From: Puccinia triticina
Lineage: Eukaryota > Basidiomycota > Pucciniomycetes > Pucciniales > Pucciniaceae
Direction of reading: 5' to 3'
Assembly: GCF_026914185.1 (NCBI RefSeq)
Contig: NC_070561.1
Location: forward strand, 1,860,001 to 1,924,000
Length of the DNA: 64,000 nucleotides
The notes under the pieces were generated by a model that was not told the DNA's origin, ran no database searches, and saw only the letters and a program-made list of their open reading frames with translations. A program made the position numbers and the translations under genes. Shown piece by piece: positions 12,075 to 20,972 of this stretch. Numbering within the stretch: position 1 is the stretch's first letter; the number at the start of each line of letters is the position of its first letter.

Positions 12075-12697
12075 ATCTCCCAGACCCTTTTATTTGCCTC
12101 TACATCTTTTCATTACTCTTGTTGCCAACTCTAGCGCCTGCCCTCCTCATTATTAATATCATCAACCCTAGTTGCTGTTTGTAATCTTACTTGAACTAAG
12201 ACCCTCTGAATGATTTTTAACCCCCTCTTTGTCTTCCCAGGATCCTTGTAGTTGTTGTAATAACCTTGTTAGTGTACCGTTGTGGTCTGCTCCCTCAACC
12301 GAACTCAACAGAACAAAATTTTGGTTTGATAATGGATACTCCCAAGGATAAAAAGGCTCCCCCAACGTAAGATTAGTAGGAGGATTTCTTTTGCATAAAA
12401 TTAGCTAAAATTATGCTCTCTTTTCCCTTTTCATTTCACTCATCCCTCTAATACAATCCCTACATATTGGACACATCATTGCCATCTATTTATTCCCCTC
12501 CACTTCCCAAATATGGGATTATTGTTTGAATGCTGCTTGTCATCCGGGTGATGACTACTTCAATTAAATAATAATAAAGTGCGAGGGAGTTATATAAGAA
12601 GAGTAAGAAACAAAAGGATAATTATGATCATCAGAAATTTTGAGATGCCAAAAAAGCCCAGTCTTTCACTTCTTCTCTTCATCCAGACACAAAGATC
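12075..12697. other. flank of Gypsy I and upstream region of the Tet-like gene
   Basis: AT-rich with no coding pattern seen. It holds the right flank of Gypsy I and presumably the promoter or 5' exons of the oxygenase gene. Confidence 0.5.
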
Positions 12698-12903
12698 ATG
12701 AAAAGGCCTTACAAACCTTACAATTTTTATCCAATAAGAACAGCTGTTAATAATAGTACCAAAGCAATCCAAGCCACTCATCCAACTAGAGCCGAGTTCC
12801 AAGCTGCAGAGAGTGTTCTTCTAGATCCAGCAAAATTCACACTCATTGATTATGGCCGGCTAGTTTTATATGAAATTGACCCCTCTGACCAGAAGAATCA
12901 TAA
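12698..12903 (+). pseudogene. Tet-like 2OG-Fe(II) oxygenase, 5' piece (split by transposon)
   Basis: ATG 12698 opens a frame ending NHK at the TAA target site 12901-12903. The phrase FTLIDYGRLVLYEIDP is typical of the Tet-like oxygenase family that is abundant in rusts. After NHK the frame runs into the terminal inverted repeat of the 14-kb element. If the element and one TAA copy are removed, codon AAG is restored and the frame continues exactly into FLAYIKF at 26861, so this is the 5' part of one interrupted gene. Upstream exons are possible; I see none with confidence. Confidence 0.8.
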
Positions 12904-12917
12904 GGGTGCGTACCATA
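12904..12917 (+). repeat. left TIR of the 14-kb element
   Basis: GGGTGCGTACCATA, a perfect inverse of 26844-26857. From 12918 to 13294 I see no clear gene, only a short inverted repeat (AAACAGGTTC ... GAACCAGTTT, about 12992-13030). Confidence 0.9.
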
Positions 12918-13294
12918 CGTTTCGGGTTTTTTTGGAATGGATTCCCGCGCGAATCAAAAAAGCACTTTGCTATTTTTTTTTTTGACTTCTGAGAAACAGG
13001 TTCACCTAAATTGGTGTACCACAGGAACCAGTTTCTTGTACATATTGTCTTTTGCTTATTGCTTGGACTTCGTGAAGAAGTTCCAGCGGTAAAGTTATGT
13101 GGTTATCGGGCACAGCTCAAGTTTAAGCTGAAGCAATCTGCCCGTGCCACCCACAGCATGGGGATCGTGACGTCATCAATACTAAGCTGTGTGGATGGTG
13201 ATATCCATGGTCAGCAGCCTGATCCCCCCCCCCTACCGTTCCGGCTTCCGCCTCACGTTTTCGACTCAACAACGCAGCCTCCACGACCAATCCA

Positions 13295-14409
13295 ATGGCT
13301 TTCCAACCGTATGCACCGGCAACCAAGATTGCCGTGGTCCGGATGGCTCTCCAGGGTATCAGTTTGGCGGAGATCTGTCGGATGCTGAGTCTTTCAGTCT
13401 CTCGGCAGTCGTTCTCTCGCTGGCTACACCTATTCGAAGAAAGTCGCTGCGTCGTAAAGGATCCGGACGAGTACGAGGCCCGGGGCCGACCGAGCACACT
13501 CACCAACGACGAGTGTGAGTTCATTGTTGAACTCGTTCGATTGGAGCCCGGCTTGTTCTTGGCAGAAATCCGAGAACAATTATACGACTCATCCGGGACC
13601 CTACTCTCCATCGAGGCGGTCCACAGAAAACTTGTCGATCAATTGTCGATAACGTTAAAGAAACCCAAAACCCGCAACATTCGGAAATCCCTCATTCGCA
13701 AATACAGCTATATCGAGCAGATGGAATTTTTCCCCGCTGACTTTTTGGTATTCACAGGCAAGTATCCCAAGACATCTGGGGTATCTGTGCATTAACTAAC
13801 TTGGTTTTCTTTGTCACAGATGAAAGCTCATTCTGTGACAACGACCTCCTTCGATCGTACGCTAGGTCAGTGCGAGGGACCCCAGCAGCTCGGTTTGTTG
13901 TCAACCAAAATCCTCTCCGCTTGAGCCTACTCGCCGCCATCTTGATTGATGGACTTGCAGCTCTCACCACGACTCCCAAAACATTCACCGGGCATAAATT
14001 CAAACATTTCTTAGAGCATGACTTGGTAAGTCTCAAGTCTCTTTCCCTATATCAGTTCAGTTACACGACTGACCCCACAAACCAGCTCCCTCGTATGAAT
14101 CGCTACCCAGATGTCAATTTGGTTTTGGTTTGTGACAACGCCGCTGTCCACCGCGGCGAACGGGTGCGGGACCTTTGCGAGGCGGCTGGGGTCCGACTTT
14201 TGTACCTCCCGCCGTATTGCCCCGAGTTAAATCCGATTGAGCTTGGATTTGCAGCCATCAAGAGCAACTTACGGGCGTCTCAGGTCCTTAACGATGTCAT
14301 CGACCCCGAATGGGAAATACGAAAGGTAACTGGCGAACTCCTGACTGCTGAGTTCAGCTACAAAGTCTTTCAACATGCTGGCTACTGTGTTCCCCCCAGT
14401 CCGAACTGA
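13295..14409 (+). CDS. IS630/Tc1-mariner-like DDE transposase
   Basis: Three exons: 13295-13757, 13820-14025 and 14086-14409. The first intron (62 nt) has a rare GC donor (GCAAGT), a TTAACTAAC branch and a CACAG acceptor. The second (60 nt) has GTAAGT and CCAG. The protein of about 330 residues has an N-terminal homeodomain-like helix-turn-helix pair (KIAVVRMALQG, LAEICRMLSLS, then a GRPSTLT linker) and a DDE_3 catalytic domain: first Asp in FTDESSF at the first splice join, second in VCDNAAVH, and Glu in NPIELGFAAIK. It would cut and join the element ends in the nucleus. It looks intact and is the only transposase I see for the surrounding TIR element. Confidence 0.85.
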
Positions 14410-15147
14410 AGAATCTGTGCTCTTCTGCTCTCACCTTCATAAATCAGTGATGCTTACCAGTGAAGTGTCTTATCTCCGATTAGTTAAAAAACCCATGTAG
14501 AGTATTATCCACCATATTAACTGCCTTACTCGAGATCATTTCCTGTCTCCAAGCCAATTGTTCACTATAATGTGCCTTGACTATGCTTTAAAAATTAGCT
14601 TGTAACGTGAAATGAAAGTCTGCAAATGCACAATGAAACTTGATCCATAAGGAACTGATCTCTTGGACGTTTGGGTACAAAGGCCCTGTGGTTTCTTCTC
14701 AATAGCCATGCCAACTTTGAACAGTCATTTTGATTGGTAGGCAGTTCATGGACCATAGTGCAGTGCCAGCGCTTTGCTAGGTCTTGCAATAAATAGTCTC
14801 TTGTCCCTCAAATGTTGTCATCCCAATCTGATTTTTTGAATCAAATGTGAACAGTTGGTCTTGATTTCATGTGATATAAAGTGGCCAGTTGCGGTGGAGG
14901 TAATCAAAAATGGTAATTTTTATGAGACAAGATAAAATCAAGCTAAAGTTTACTTTAAGGCTTCAATTCATGATAGAAGTGATTGGAGAAGTAAGACTGG
15001 GTAACTGTAAGACTACAATGGGTTATACTTTGGAACTTTGAGGCTACAATGGGTTATTCTTTTAGGAAATTTAAGGCTACAAGGGGGTATTTTTTTAGGA
15101 TAAATGCTCGATGATTCTGTGAATGAGGAAGAAAAAGAGATAGAAAT
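14410..15147. other. non-coding spacer between the two element genes, with a 3-unit tandem repeat
   Basis: No coding pattern seen. At about 15000-15100 three imperfect units of about 33 bp share AGGCTACAATGGGTTAT. The region holds the convergent 3' ends of the transposase and the minus-strand gene. Confidence 0.5.
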
Positions 15148-16455
15148 CTACTCAGAAGATTTAAATCTTTCAAACTTGTGGACATTGTTGCGCAACTGTG
15201 CAACAAAGACATCGGGTAAGCCCCACTGTCTCATTATCTCTCGGGTTATGTCTTTTGATTGGAAAACTTTCGGATTTGTCGCCTTGTTCTGGGTAAGAAT
15301 GGCGATGATACCTTCTCTATCCGACACCGGTATCTTGACAAATGGAAGATACTCGTTGAGGAGGTTCAATTCGAGATCGATTACGGACGCGCTGTCAGAA
15401 TCGGACTCGGGGCCGGGGCTCCAGTGGGTAGACAGATTCTGGAGTTTGCGTTTTTTCGACGTGGACAACTTCTTGAATTTCAAATCAGCAGGGGGGGTGC
15501 AAACGTCTACTCCCGCCTTCCCTTCAACCTACAAAAGCAACCAGCTGTCAGTGTTAGGAGAATTGATGACAAAAATGAAGAGCAAATACGGACCATGGCA
15601 TGGGCCCATTGTTGGACCATAGCAGGAGTCAGAGGTATATATCGAGTGGGATCGGTCGGGTCAATATGCACAGGCATTCTTGTTTCGTACTTCACGTTGG
15701 GCGGGTTTGCAGCGAAGATTTGATTAGTATAAACATTGATCACATCGAAATCACCGGCAACGGTGATTTCTGAAGGATCAGATGGATTGGTAGCCTTCGA
15801 CGATGAGGCGGATATCGCAGCCTTTTGGGTCAAGACATGCTTCTTGACGTCGATGACGGCCTTAGCTTGCTTCTTGGTGGTCTCGGGGTTGATCATGAGC
15901 AGTTCCAATGACGCCTTCGTGCGGTCCCGGCCAGTCAAAATGACGGCAGCAGTCCAGTAATCGAATGAAGACTCGTCCGTGATTCGGTAGTCAGCGGACT
16001 TCTTGAACTGGTTGCCATCAGCAATATTCATCGATACTTTCCACTCCATCCGTGGTGATCCTTTGATAATGGCGTTTCGAATGAGATCGCCGGCGCCGTC
16101 AAACTGATCATTGCACTTGCTTGCAACAAACTCTTGGAAATCCTTGAGGGTTGACAAAGCGAGGAATTCAATCAGGAAAAACTTCGGCTTCTCCGATTTG
16201 ATCATTGCCCACGTCGATTTGTTTGTTTTCGAAAACTTTTCGTAGAACAACTTAAAACTGGTGTTGCAGTCGATCACCTGAGGCTGAAGACCAGACAGCT
16301 GTTTCAGTATCACTTTGATCTAGAGAAAAAAAAAAACTTACGGTCAATTGCGCCGGTTGCGGACCAAGCCCGCGAATCCGCCATAATTCGGAGGCCGAGA
16401 AGTATCCCGCCGGAGGATTCTCCCTGTTGAAAAGATCAAGTCCAATCCGAGACAT
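15148..16455 (-). CDS. unknown cargo protein of the TIR element
   Basis: Exons on the minus strand: 16455-16342, 16319-15594 and 15528-15148, about 405 residues. The second intron (65 nt) has a GTCCGT donor, a CTAACAC branch and a TTGTAG acceptor. The first gap is only 22 nt (16320-16341): GTAAG, eleven T and CTCTAG, which is too short for a normal spliceosomal intron but is exactly what is needed to keep frame. A shortened T tract or assembly error in that homopolymer is possible. The protein begins MSRIGLDLFN and has KKLSTSKKRKLQ, a possible nuclear localisation signal, in the last exon. I recognise no domain. Its position convergent to the transposase inside the same TIRs suggests an accessory transposition or regulatory protein; that is inference. 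Confidence 0.6.
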
Positions 16456-16745
16456 CTTTGTAGCAACAATGAGACTAATAACGACTAAAAAGGGAGCAGA
16501 AATTTCGTTAGCTGGAGCCTTTCAAATGCCACAACTGGACACAGCCTTCCTGGCTGTGCCAAAGTGGTAGTGATCCTGTTTTCACGCCACAAGGCAAAAA
16601 CAAAAAAAAATAAATCATGGAATGCCATGATTTTTGCACAGCAAGCAGGACCATCCGTCCAAGCTTTCTGCAAAACACAATATTTATGTACATCAACACA
16701 TTAACCCAGCAGTCCCTCCCATTGATGTCACTTCCCAGCAAACTA
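16456..16745. other. upstream region of the cargo gene
   Basis: No gene seen. It presumably contains the cargo gene promoter. Confidence 0.4.
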
Positions 16746-17503
16746 CTCCACTCGGTGACCGAACACTGGTCATCGAGTGGAGCATAGCATACCCTCCAAT
16801 CAACGACCGGTCAACATCGGTCATCTATTGGAGGGTATACATATTCCACTCAATGGCCGGTGTTGACCGGTCATCGAGTGGAGGGTATACATTATACTCC
16901 ACTCGATGACCGTTCAACACCGGTCATCGAGTTGAGGGTATACATACTCCGCTCAATGACCGTTCAAAACCGGTCATCGATTGGAGTCTACTCCACTCAA
17001 TGACCGGGAAGACAGATCATCGAGTGGAGTACACCCTCCGCTCGATGACCGTTCAACACCCGTCATTGATTGGAGGGTGTACATACTCCGCTTGATGACC
17101 GGTCAACACCGGCCATTGAGTGGAATATGTATACCCTCCAATGGATGACCGATGTTGACCGGTCGTTGATTGGAGGGTATGCTATGCTCCACTCGATGAC
17201 CAGTGTTTGGTCACCGAGTGGACTATACCCTCCAATCAATGACCGGTCAAAATCGGTCATCGAGTGGAGTACACCCTCCAATCGATGACCGGGATGAGCG
17301 GTCATCAATTGGAGGAAGTACTCTACCCGATGGCCGGATGAGAGGTCATCGAGCGGAGGGTATGACCAGTCATCCTGGTCATTGAGTGGAGCGCACACCT
17401 TCCGATCGATGACCGGGATGAGTGGTCATCAATTGGAGGGTGTACTCCACCCGATGGCCGGTATGGGCGGTCATTGAGTGGAGGACTTGACCAGTCATCC
17501 CGG
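16746..17503. repeat. tandem-hairpin satellite (CTCCACTCGATGACCGG arms), left half
   Basis: Units of about 40-50 bp read CTCCACTCGATGACCGG, a short loop, then CCGGTCATCGAGTGGAG, so each unit is its own hairpin. Linkers such as GGTATACATA separate them. The array is cut by Gypsy II and resumes at 26344. Confidence 0.9.
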
Positions 17504-18309
17504 TGTGGTGGGCAAACCGGTAGTCAAGTGAATTTTAAGTTCTCGAATTTCACTGGCGCTCATATCAAGAATCAAGATCCAGTTCTCAAGACTCAAGCTA
17601 TCATCACAAAACTCAAGATCAAGACCCACAAGCCTCAAGGTTCTCAAACTGTCCCTTCTTCTCATCCCTTATTCCTCATTCCCCTCTTTATTCCCTCCTC
17701 CTTCCCTTTCTTGGTCCTAACACAGCTTGTGCTGTGGGTTTTATTTCTTTGCCTTTGGTTTCTGATCTATTTCTCTTATTCCTTTGTCTGGTTTGTGTCA
17801 TTTCTCCCTCATTTCTTATGCTGTGGTTTTCCCTTCTTTCTACTCTATTTCTATCCTGCTGAGCTCTGTTGTCCTGTTCTGTTTTGATTCTGTTTTCTGT
17901 TCCTTTTGTGTTCTTGTCTATTTGTGTTGTGTTGTGTGCGCGCGCACGGCGCGCAAGGAGATGATGAAATGTATGTGACATGTTGCCTCCCCGAGTCCAA
18001 GTTCGCAGAACTTGGAGGAGGGGAGCGGCATGGCATTCTGATCCGCCATCTCGAGTCCGGAGTCTAGAAACAAGAGTGAAGAGTCTTACGAATTCCCCTT
18101 CCCTTCGACAAATCCCTCAAATCATCCCAGAATCCTCAACAAAACCACCGCCGAGAATCCAACCCTTGGCGAACTCTCAAAACCACCTCCACAACGCTAT
18201 CACCTCAAATCTTCCATCTCATTTTTCCGGACCGATCCGTGAGGGCAGTCACTCGACACCATTCCCCTCCCAGCGCTGCCACCGGCCTAGCACTGAGCGG
18301 AGCTCCATA
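17504..18309 (+). repeat. Gypsy II 5' LTR
   Basis: It starts TGTGGTGGGC and ends CTCCATA, matching 25538-26343. Pyrimidine-rich middle. The open frames at 17474-18375 and 25526-26382 are copies of this LTR, not genes. Confidence 0.92.
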
Positions 18310-18311
18310 TT

Positions 18312-18366
18312 TGGTCCCCCGAGGCGGGATCGAACCAGCGACCTCAAGATTTACAGTCTCGGACTG
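18312..18366 (-). promoter_or_regulatory. Gypsy II primer binding site: extended match to mature tRNA-Tyr
   Basis: Two nt after the LTR, TGGTCCCCCGAGG opens about 55 nt that are the reverse complement of a tRNA 3' half. Read on the minus strand it gives GACTGTAAATC (anticodon loop CTGTAAA, anticodon GTA, Tyr), a variable loop GAGGTC, a TTCGATC T loop, and ends CCA. It is contiguous where tRNA-Tyr genes normally have an intron, so it derives from the mature tRNA. There is no 5' tRNA half, so this is not a tRNA gene. Confidence 0.8.
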
Positions 18367-18663
18367 TGGTTTTAAGGCCGTTTGGCGGTTATATTTCTCT
18401 TTTGTTTTCTTCTCTTCCATTGCTTTCTTTAGGTGGAATCCGGGAACCTCAGCTGAATTTGCCTCGGTTCTTTTCCCTATCCTTCGATCCACACCCCATC
18501 CATCAAACCATCTTTCATCATTCCGCGGTTGCTTGTCGAATTGATCTTTCTCGACTGATCGGATCATCCACGGCTCGATTCTTGTTTCAGGATCAAGATC
18601 AGCGCCGACTTTTCTTTCTTTATCTTTTTCAGTGTTCAGTAGCGGGGCAAAGGAGAGGTAAAA

Positions 18664-18771
18664 GTAAGTCCCCTCCATTAGTGCACCTCCAAGGGTATTT
18701 CTACACATCGTCGAAAAGCAACCTAGCCACGCTGTGAGCCATACCCCATCACTCGTCAAATTTCTTCCCAG
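18664..18771 (+). repeat. intron-like module 1 (Gypsy II 5' leader)
   Basis: AAA|GTAAGTCC...TTCTTCCCAG, 108 nt, ending 10 nt before the gag ATG. It is homologous to modules at 21223, 21754, 22093 and 25359: all carry GTAAGT, then a TGCACCTCC-like box, CCACNCTCGTGAGCC and a pyrimidine-CAG end. Here it fits a 5' leader intron. Confidence 0.7.
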
Positions 18772-18781
18772 GATCGTCACG

Positions 18782-20923
18782 ATGGTCAAAATCAAGTTGC
18801 CAAACAAGCGGCTATGTTTCGATGGAACCAAGGTCGAAAGGTTTATCAAAACCTATGAGATGGTGGCTAGTTTGGACGAGGCCACCGAGCTGGACATGGC
18901 CCGGCAGATTCGGCTGTTCCTCGCTACCAACGAGCTGCTGGATATTCTCGAGACGCTGGAAGGGTTTAGCCCCCCCGATTGGCCGAAGCTCAAGGCCGCG
19001 ATGATTGCCTACTGGGGCCAGGTGGACACCGCAAGGTTCACTACGCGGGACCTGACTTCTCTGGTTGAAGATTGGGTTTCCAGGGGCGGCGTGGCTTCAG
19101 CGACGGATTATCAGAAGTTCCGCCAGTCGTGGGAGCCTATTCAGTCGTACCTGCTCTCGAAAGCCCACATCGACTCAGTGGAGGAGATCCGAAACTCTTA
19201 CTATCAAGCCTTCTCGGCCACCGCCCAGGACGAAATCAGGAAGAAGTTGATTCGAGATGGGACAATGGTGACAACTTTGGATCATCGTTTCAAATTGCCG
19301 ACCTTCAAGATTCTCAAAGAGGCCGTGGACGCCGTGATGAAGGAGCAAACTGCGCTCACCTTCAAAGAATCGAGAACGGGCCAGCCTGTTGTAGCGTCCC
19401 CATTTCAGGAGGGAAACTCGGTCATGAAGAAGATGGGCGAGGACCGGCGCCCCAAGGACGCCCCGACGCCGGCCAAACCTTCCCCAAACATAGACGAACT
19501 GTCGAGGTTGCTGGAGGCGTTTGAACACAAAATAGATCAGAAGATATCGGCGATACCTACCAAGGCTTCAGCCTCGACAGAGCGGCCGCCGTTGCTCTGT
19601 TACTATTGCCATAGGGAGAATCATGGGACGTCCCGTTGTCAGGAGCTTGTTAAGGACAAAGAAGCAGGGCTCGTTGAACAGCGAGGTACAAATTTTTTCC
19701 TTCCAAATGGGGCGCTCATTCCATTCGATCGTAGTAGGCCGATCCGACATGTTGTGGCCTCTTTCCAGCCAAACTCAGCTGCCGCGGCTCCTAGACCCGC
19801 GACTCCGATCCGCCAGTCATCGACAGTGACCACAGCTGAATACAAGGCGAGCTGTGGATCGCTACAGCCCTGGTATCCGCCGGCTGTCTCTTCTCAGTCT
19901 TTCGCCAGAGTCTACGAGTCAGACCCGGCGGGAAGGAAGCGCCATGAAGAATCACGTCTTTTTAAAGCTCCCCAAGTTCCTCCGACTCAGTCAAGAAGAC
20001 CCTTGCAAAAAACATCCGATCCTTCTGCGGACCTTCAGAGACCTCAGGAGGGTGACGAGCCGGAACTGTTTGATCGGATCATGAATGAGCCAGACCTCAA
20101 GCCCCCTTCACCAAAGGAGTCGGCAGCGCGTCCCGCAACCCCCTCCAAAGCCACTGGATCTCATCCTAGGGTCAGGTTTGAGCGAGAGGTCGCGCGTGAT
20201 CATCCCGACGCGGTGGACGGGATCGTCAAGAAGATTTTTGACCTTCCGCTTACCACAACGGTGGGGGAGATTTGTTCTGTTTCTCCAGCTGTGTCAGACG
20301 GCGTGAAGAAGTGGGTTGCTCGCCGGCGTGTGGAAGTTGGTTCTGAGGACTTGAAGGTAAACTCGGGTACGCTAGCCGAAGGGATTGATCCGGATGGGGA
20401 CTTCAATCCGAGCCTTTACTCCTGTCCCCTTGGTTATCTCAATTGTAGCGTGGGAGAGGGTGAAGCTATCTCATCGCCGTTGGTGGACTCGGGGTCGCAA
20501 CTCAATTTGATTTCGGATTCGCTAGAGGTCAAGCTCAACCTTACGCCTAGAGTCAATTTCAGCTCCGCGGTTTACGGCATCAACAACCAGGCGTGTGAAT
20601 TGATTGGAATCGCGGAGGATGTTCCAATCCGAGTGGGACACTCCATAGTGGGCACCTGTCACTTTTGGATCACTCGGGCTGATGGGCCTTTCATTCTGGG
20701 TCGTCCATTCTTAATGGATTTCAGAGCTACGTTGATGTTCTCCTCGACGGCAGGGGAGCGGATCATACTTCCGGACTCCAGTGGAAGGAATATCGAGGTG
20801 ACCCTTTGCCCAGTTGACAAGGGTAGATGGGAGCGCGAGTTTCCGTCCCATGGTCGGAAAGGCATGCTGGTTCATTGCGGTCGCCTCGAGGAGGACCCTG
20901 CAGAGGATCCGCATTTTTTATGA
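18782..20923 (+). CDS. Gypsy II Gag-protease
   Basis: ATG 18782 opens a 713-residue frame. The N-terminal Gag region is alpha-helical in character (IKTYEMVASLDEATELDMA). A CCHC zinc knuckle CYYCHRENHGTSRC starts at about residue 273, and a retropepsin-type protease has DSGS with Asp about 569 and the flap-partner phrase FILGRPFLMD. The stop TGA (20921-20923) follows directly on a U UUU UUA heptamer, and the pol frame is open in -1. An upstream in-frame extension to 18734 uses a GTG and runs through module 1, so the ATG is preferred. Confidence 0.9.
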   Translation: MVKIKLPNKRLCFDGTKVERFIKTYEMVASLDEATELDMARQIRLFLATNELLDILETLEGFSPPDWPKLKAAMIAYWGQVDTARFTTRDLTSLVEDWVSRGGVASATDYQKFRQSWEPIQSYLLSKAHIDSVEEIRNSYYQAFSATAQDEIRKKLIRDGTMVTTLDHRFKLPTFKILKEAVDAVMKEQTALTFKESRTGQPVVASPFQEGNSVMKKMGEDRRPKDAPTPAKPSPNIDELSRLLEAFEHKIDQKISAIPTKASASTERPPLLCYYCHRENHGTSRCQELVKDKEAGLVEQRGTNFFLPNGALIPFDRSRPIRHVVASFQPNSAAAAPRPATPIRQSSTVTTAEYKASCGSLQPWYPPAVSSQSFARVYESDPAGRKRHEESRLFKAPQVPPTQSRRPLQKTSDPSADLQRPQEGDEPELFDRIMNEPDLKPPSPKESAARPATPSKATGSHPRVRFEREVARDHPDAVDGIVKKIFDLPLTTTVGEICSVSPAVSDGVKKWVARRRVEVGSEDLKVNSGTLAEGIDPDGDFNPSLYSCPLGYLNCSVGEGEAISSPLVDSGSQLNLISDSLEVKLNLTPRVNFSSAVYGINNQACELIGIAEDVPIRVGHSIVGTCHFWITRADGPFILGRPFLMDFRATLMFSSTAGERIILPDSSGRNIEVTLCPVDKGRWEREFPSHGRKGMLVHCGRLEEDPAEDPHFL

Positions 20924-20972
20924 GAGGTGTCGATCCATCTGCCGGCAGTTTTAATCCAGGGCCTCGACCTCT
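20914..20972 (+). promoter_or_regulatory. -1 programmed ribosomal frameshift site (T TTT TTA)
   Basis: In the gag frame the codons read CAT TTT TTA TGA, giving the slippery heptamer T TTT TTA at 20914-20920 immediately before the stop. A -1 slip enters ATG AGA GGT, the pol frame. Two nt downstream a stem can form: AGAGG (20923-20927) with CCTCT (20968-20972) and TCGA (20930-20933) with TCGA (20964-20967). Confidence 0.85.

Noticed and set aside
16746..17503. CRISPR-like regular repeats in the hairpin arrays
   Set aside because: Eukaryotic context, no unique equal-length spacers and no cas genes; units are self-complementary satellites.
17474..18375. ORF families at 17474-18375 and 25526-26382 as duplicate genes
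   Set aside because: They are the two LTRs of Gypsy II.
18312..18390. A minus-strand tRNA-Tyr gene
   Set aside because: Only the 3' half is present and it sits at the primer binding site position.
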